A DNA stretch of 64,000 nt from Acanthacorydalis orientalis (taxonomy: Eukaryota > Arthropoda > Insecta > Megaloptera > Corydalidae), in assembly GCA_034766995.1 (NCBI GenBank), contig CM068320.1, positions 24,094,851 to 24,158,850 of the forward strand, in the 5' to 3' direction. The notes beneath the pieces are model-generated. The model worked only from the letters and a program-made list of their open reading frames with translations, ran no database searches and was not told the DNA's origin. Positions 60,137-64,000 of this stretch are shown here, piece by piece (the stretch's first letter is position 1; every line of letters begins with the position of its first letter). Both the position numbers and the translations under genes were made by a program.

Positions 60137-60299
60137 AGAATATATATATATATATATATGTATGTATATACAAATATATGTGTGTATGTATATTCATTAA
60201 TTTGTATGTGCGCATAAAAAATTTAGCGAATGATAAAAAATGTATTATTTCGCAATAAAAACGCGCTAAAATAGTAAAAAGTGTAGTGAAAAATATCCG
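59729..60299. other. AT-rich DNA with TA palindrome
   Basis: (TA)n at 59731-59774; 60097-60140 is a perfect 44-bp palindrome (TTCTCCTTATAT ... ATATAAGGAGAA). Nothing else recognised. Confidence 0.6.
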
Positions 60300-60600
60300 C
60301 CGTGTCTGTTTAGCGAATCGTCACCATTCATGTTTACAGCGATCATTGTGAATATATTGAATAATCGATTATTGACACTAGATCAAAAGGTCGTTGGCCC
60401 GCCATACCCTCGGCACACTGATTCGGGAAATGAAATTCAGCTAAGGTTATTGTCGTTCAAAGAGGAATACCTTATCGGAAACACTGTACGCTATGCTTGC
60501 CAATTGTTCTTTTTTCGATTGTCTTTTTCAGACGATCGAAATTACATGTTTATGTAATCAATAAATATAATACCGCAAACCTTGCAAATATTTTTCTCCA
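60300..60600. other. GC-richer, non-repetitive island
   Basis: A 75-codon plus frame (60330-60557) includes VVGPPYPRHTDSGNEIQLRL and is not low-complexity, but it starts at a non-ATG codon and I recognise no family. AATCGATTATTGACACTAGA resembles nothing specific. It could be an exon fragment or a regulatory segment. Confidence 0.25.
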
Positions 60601-60720
60601 GTTACAACGCGTCAACAATATGGTATCATTTTTCTAACGGATGTGAGAATATCAGTTATATTTTAATTGAAAAAATTACTACTAAACCTCACTGACATTT
60701 AATTACTCTCATATTTTCTC

Positions 60721-60762
<42 letters not shown>

Positions 60763-62160
60763 TCATATAAAAAATATGAGACCTAAAGAATAAAAAAAAT
60801 ACACTTTAGATTAGATTCACTTAACAGAGATTACTTCACATAAACACTAGTTTTTCAAACGTAAATTATAGCCCAATCCTATAGTTCTATATGTATTACA
60901 AAGGACTTCAAAATTATTTCAATTAAATGAATAACATTTAGTTGAATTTTATAGATATTAAATCATTTAGAATTCAAAATAAAACATACACAAACATATA
61001 AATATGAAGAAAAAAATATAATTTTCATGAGAGTTCGTTTAATAACTTTGTCTTGAACACATTTTTATCTTTATATTTGTTTCAATTAAAATACTTTGCA
61101 CCATTTTACACCAGAATGTTTCTATATAAAAAAATAATTAAATTCACTTAGTTCTCTTTTTAACTAATTGACGGATTATATAATTCAATTATTCCTTTAA
61201 TATATTATTATTCTGATTAAAATAAATATAAAATACTTAGATAATTTATTTTCTTTGTTATATTCACTCCATAAATAACTAAATGTATTTAATTATTTTC
61301 TCTATACAAAAAAAATGTTACTGCTATAAAACAGTGTAAAGTATTTAATGAAATTATTAAAAAAATAATTAAAATACTTAAACGCTACTATAACCATTAA
61401 CAACGCATTAATAAAGTAACGCATCAAAAGTATTATTGTACTGAAACGAATAATAAATCCACTTGAAGAAAATATAATAAAAAAATAATTGGAGTAAATG
61501 ATATTTAATGATAAATAAATAATTAACATGTTTTTTTTACAAAAAGTTATTTTTTAATACTTCACAGTTTAATTTTATTTGCGTTGGAGTTCATTTCTTA
61601 ATAAAAAAAATGTATCTATCACAATAACAGATTAAATATTTCGTTAATAAAAAGCATTCATTTTATTATTGTTATATATATATATATATATATATGAATA
61701 TATATATGTGTGTGTGTGTGTATGTATATGTATGTGCGTATGCATAAGTGTTTATTTATGTCCTTACGAATGGAATGTTTTCTTAAGTGTCTTCTATTTT
61801 TCGGCTTTAAATATTCATAGCGAAAAATACAGCGATATTAAATGTGTGTTAGCAAGCCTGTTTGGTAACTTGCAAAACGTCGGATGAAAAACTAAACATC
61901 AGACTTATTCAGAATACCAATGTGTCATTTACATATTTGTTATTGTTGTTGTTTTATAAAGGTCTATTATAATTGCTTATATTCTAAAAATAACGAAAAT
62001 CCAATGATTAAATTTGAAAACATTCCAAGTGCATTAGAAAATTATTCTTATAAAATTCATGTATATAATTCAGTTCTAGTATTAGGATTGAATATGGATT
62101 GCGGTTTATATATTTCTTTTTATCTTAAACATTTTTTGCCTGTATAGTAAATACGAGTAT

Positions 62161-62206
<46 letters not shown>

Positions 62207-62731
62207 ATGTGTATGTGTGTGTGTGTGTGTGTGTGTGCGTGTATGTATATATATAATATATACTCACACATACATTGCATATATCGACTAAGGTATGAAC
62301 CCAAAAATATCTTTTAACAACAGAAACGTCATCAATGACTTATTCAAACAAAATATTTTAACTCCTGCACTTTCAATAGACAAGCAGATATGAACTACTT
62401 ACTAAAGCAATTATTTGACAAATATGAAAGAAAAACATGTAATTTTTATGATTTTACAAACAGAATTTACACAAATATGGTGTCATTTTCATACAATATT
62501 ATATATATATACATATTATGGCCGTGTAAAAAATAGTATATTAATTGACATAGAAATATATAATTACGTTAACACTTTCGCTACCTACGCATATTTACTT
62601 TTTTAAGTATTATTTATTTTAACAATTAAATGTTTTAGCACGTTCATTCACCGGGTCAAGTAGAATTTTGTACAGAACGTGTTTATTGCTTAAAATATAT
62701 CACAAGATATTACATATGTGTATACACAAAC

Positions 62732-62782
<51 letters not shown>

Positions 62783-62939
62783 CATAATTGTGTGTGTGTG
62801 AATGTGAATTAGTACGTTTTTACAAAATTAGTCATTCGTTTTAGAAAAAATGAATTTAATTTGCATAATATTATTCTATGCAAACAAATAAAAATACATT
62901 TTTTTATTTTCCCTAATTTATGAATAGAAACACACATAT
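60601..62939. other. AT-rich DNA with microsatellites, no gene seen
   Basis: (TA)n or TA/TG tracts at 60727-60759, 61674-61725, 62164-62250 and 62735-62778. Frames at 61920-62147 and elsewhere are unrecognised. Confidence 0.6.
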
Positions 62940-62942
62940 TAT

Positions 62943-62980
<38 letters not shown>

Positions 62981-63008
62981 CATTATGTATATATATATAT
63001 ACATTATG

Positions 63009-63063
<55 letters not shown>
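62940..63063. repeat. (TA)n array with CATTATGTATA steps
   Basis: TA runs separated by repeated ACATTATGTATATATAT, ending directly at a mariner terminus. Confidence 0.95.
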
Positions 63064-63066
<3 letters not shown>

Positions 63067-63302
63067 CGTACAAATTAATTGGGTGCTTTTATATAGAAAA
63101 TGAATGTTTATTTACGACAAAATGAAATACATTTCAATTCTAATAAATTCAGTCAAAGTATCTCCCATTATTCTATATAACTGTTCTATCCGATGAGCAA
63201 CTGACAAATCGCTTGTCGAAAAAAGATTGTAGCTTTGAGTCGATGAAGTCATACTCTTTGCGACCTCGAACTTCTTGCAATGGTTTAAAATGTGTATCAT
63301 CT
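63064..63302 (-). mobile_element. mariner deletion derivative, copy E, 5'-truncated
   Basis: Left edge GGCGTACAAATTAATTGGGT is the inverted 3' terminus of the family whose parent is at 8561-9816. The minus strand reads YDFIDSKLQSFFDKRFVS ... NNGRYFD, the transposase C-terminus, through one stop. Truncated on the right where it meets mariner M5. Confidence 0.8.
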
Positions 63303-63318
63303 AAATGATTATAATCTT

Positions 63319-63700
63319 TTAGGTTGGTAGAAAATTAATTGCGATTTATGACCTTCAAAATCATATACATGTTAAACTTTTTTGATTTTCCTAGTTGCTT
63401 CAAGTGGTACAGAACTATTAGATGAAAAACGCCTAACTTTTGTGTAAGCGTTCAAAGTTTTGTGCATAGTTCTGATTCAACTAATGCTTCCAGTTGCTCA
63501 TTATGAACGGATGAAGGAAGCCGACGATCTTCTTCATTTTTAAAGCTCTCATCCCCAGCACAATTTTTTTAGAACGACCATTACACCGTAAGTTCTTTAA
63601 CAGTACTCACACCAAAAACATCGTTTAGTTTACGAGCAGTTTCTGTTACTTACCACCCGTTTTGTACTCTTGAAAATTTACTCTTATTAATTTTTATTGA
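63319..63700 (-). mobile_element. mellifera-like mariner derivative, copy M5, truncated
   Basis: Terminus TTAGGTTGGTAGAAAATTAA, then the minus-strand remnants of both HTH domains with many shifts (TTAGTTTACGAGCAGTTTCT = KLN/ETARKL codons). Homology fades at about 63700, so the 5' third is lost. Confidence 0.8.
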
Positions 63701-63952
63701 AATATATAAAGCACCTAAATTCATTGAAAATATTTATTAAATATCATAATATATTTAAAAGTACGCGTAAAAAAACATAGGCTTAATATTACTGTGTGTT
63801 ACATTTCCTGCATATAGAATGTTTGATTTCCAATAATTTTAAATCAGGAATTTTTCTTTGTTAATTCTGAATACTTCTGTTGTACACAAAGAAGTAAAGT
63901 AAAAATAAAACTTTTGTTCTTTTACATATTATGAGTACATAAATGTATGTAT
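63701..63952. other. AT-rich DNA, no gene seen
   Basis: No recognisable feature. Confidence 0.6.
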
Positions 63953-64000
63953 TAAGTTGGTAGAAAAATAATTGCGGTTTATGACTTTCAAATTCATATA
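63953..64000 (-). mobile_element. mellifera-like mariner end, cut by window edge
   Basis: TTAAGTTGGTAGAAAAATAA then TTGCGGTTTATGAC is the family right terminus; the element continues beyond the window. Confidence 0.75.

Noticed and set aside
62566..62660. TTAACACTTTCGCTACC, which resembles a piggyBac terminus
   Set aside because: No inverted partner with TTAA found downstream or upstream; TTAA is common in this DNA. The similar TTAATACGTTAGCTACC near 22180 was rejected for the same reason.

Overview
The window looks like animal nuclear DNA, most likely from an insect or another arthropod. It is extremely A+T-rich, carries roughly sixty (TA)n tracts, and holds the decayed remains of mariner, hAT, piggyBac and RTE-type elements. 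The mariners include mellifera-like and irritans/mori-like types. There are no bacterial gene arrays, no operons and no tRNA or rRNA genes that I can recognise. I found no convincing host protein-coding exon. Nearly all the longer open frames are either translated (TA)n repeats, which read as Ile-Tyr runs, or pieces of dead transposable elements. The window is best read as intergenic or intronic DNA built by successive element insertions.

Layout. 1-5 kb: a GC-richer patch at the left edge, a long foldback repeat, and a pair of inverted 26-bp-unit minisatellite arms around a mariner relic. 5-14 kb: a 1.28-kb block present twice (5187-6460 and 12385-13663), each copy carrying a non-autonomous hAT that itself carries an ~80-bp mariner remnant. 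Between the two copies lie a near full-length dead mariner (8561-9816), a 5'-truncated RTE (7480-8540) inserted into that mariner's left end, and the first of several short deletion derivatives of the mariner. 15-24 kb: a short foldback family, another mariner derivative, a hAT with a perfect 8-bp target duplication, and compound microsatellites. 24-36 kb: mellifera-like mariner deletion derivatives, a piggyBac transposase relic, RTE fragments, and a piggyBac MITE inserted cleanly inside a mariner copy. 38-48 kb: a 100-bp near-perfect hairpin, a pair of ~300-bp dispersed repeats, a second piggyBac MITE, a 350-bp AT array and an irritans-like mariner remnant. 48-64 kb: a CpG-richer patch with a consensus CRE site (51.57-51.9 kb), another dead mariner, a mariner carrying a small retroposon with a 12-bp target duplication, a second copy of a small TA-associated MITE, and two more mariner ends at the right edge.

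The elements form layers that allow relative dating: mariner inside hAT inside a duplicated block, piggyBac MITE inside mariner, retroposon inside mariner, RTE inside mariner. Two deletion-derivative families recur. The mellifera-like one (four copies of about 555 bp) keeps only the DNA-binding half of its transposase. The second one keeps the two ends of the parent at 8561-9816. Many element ends sit directly against (TA)n tracts. The strongest candidates for something undescribed are the DNA-binding-only mariner family, the in-frame-deleted piggyBac frame that retains its cysteine-rich tail, the long (69-71 bp) direct repeats around two insertions, and a small hammerhead-ribozyme-like fold at 25632-25671.
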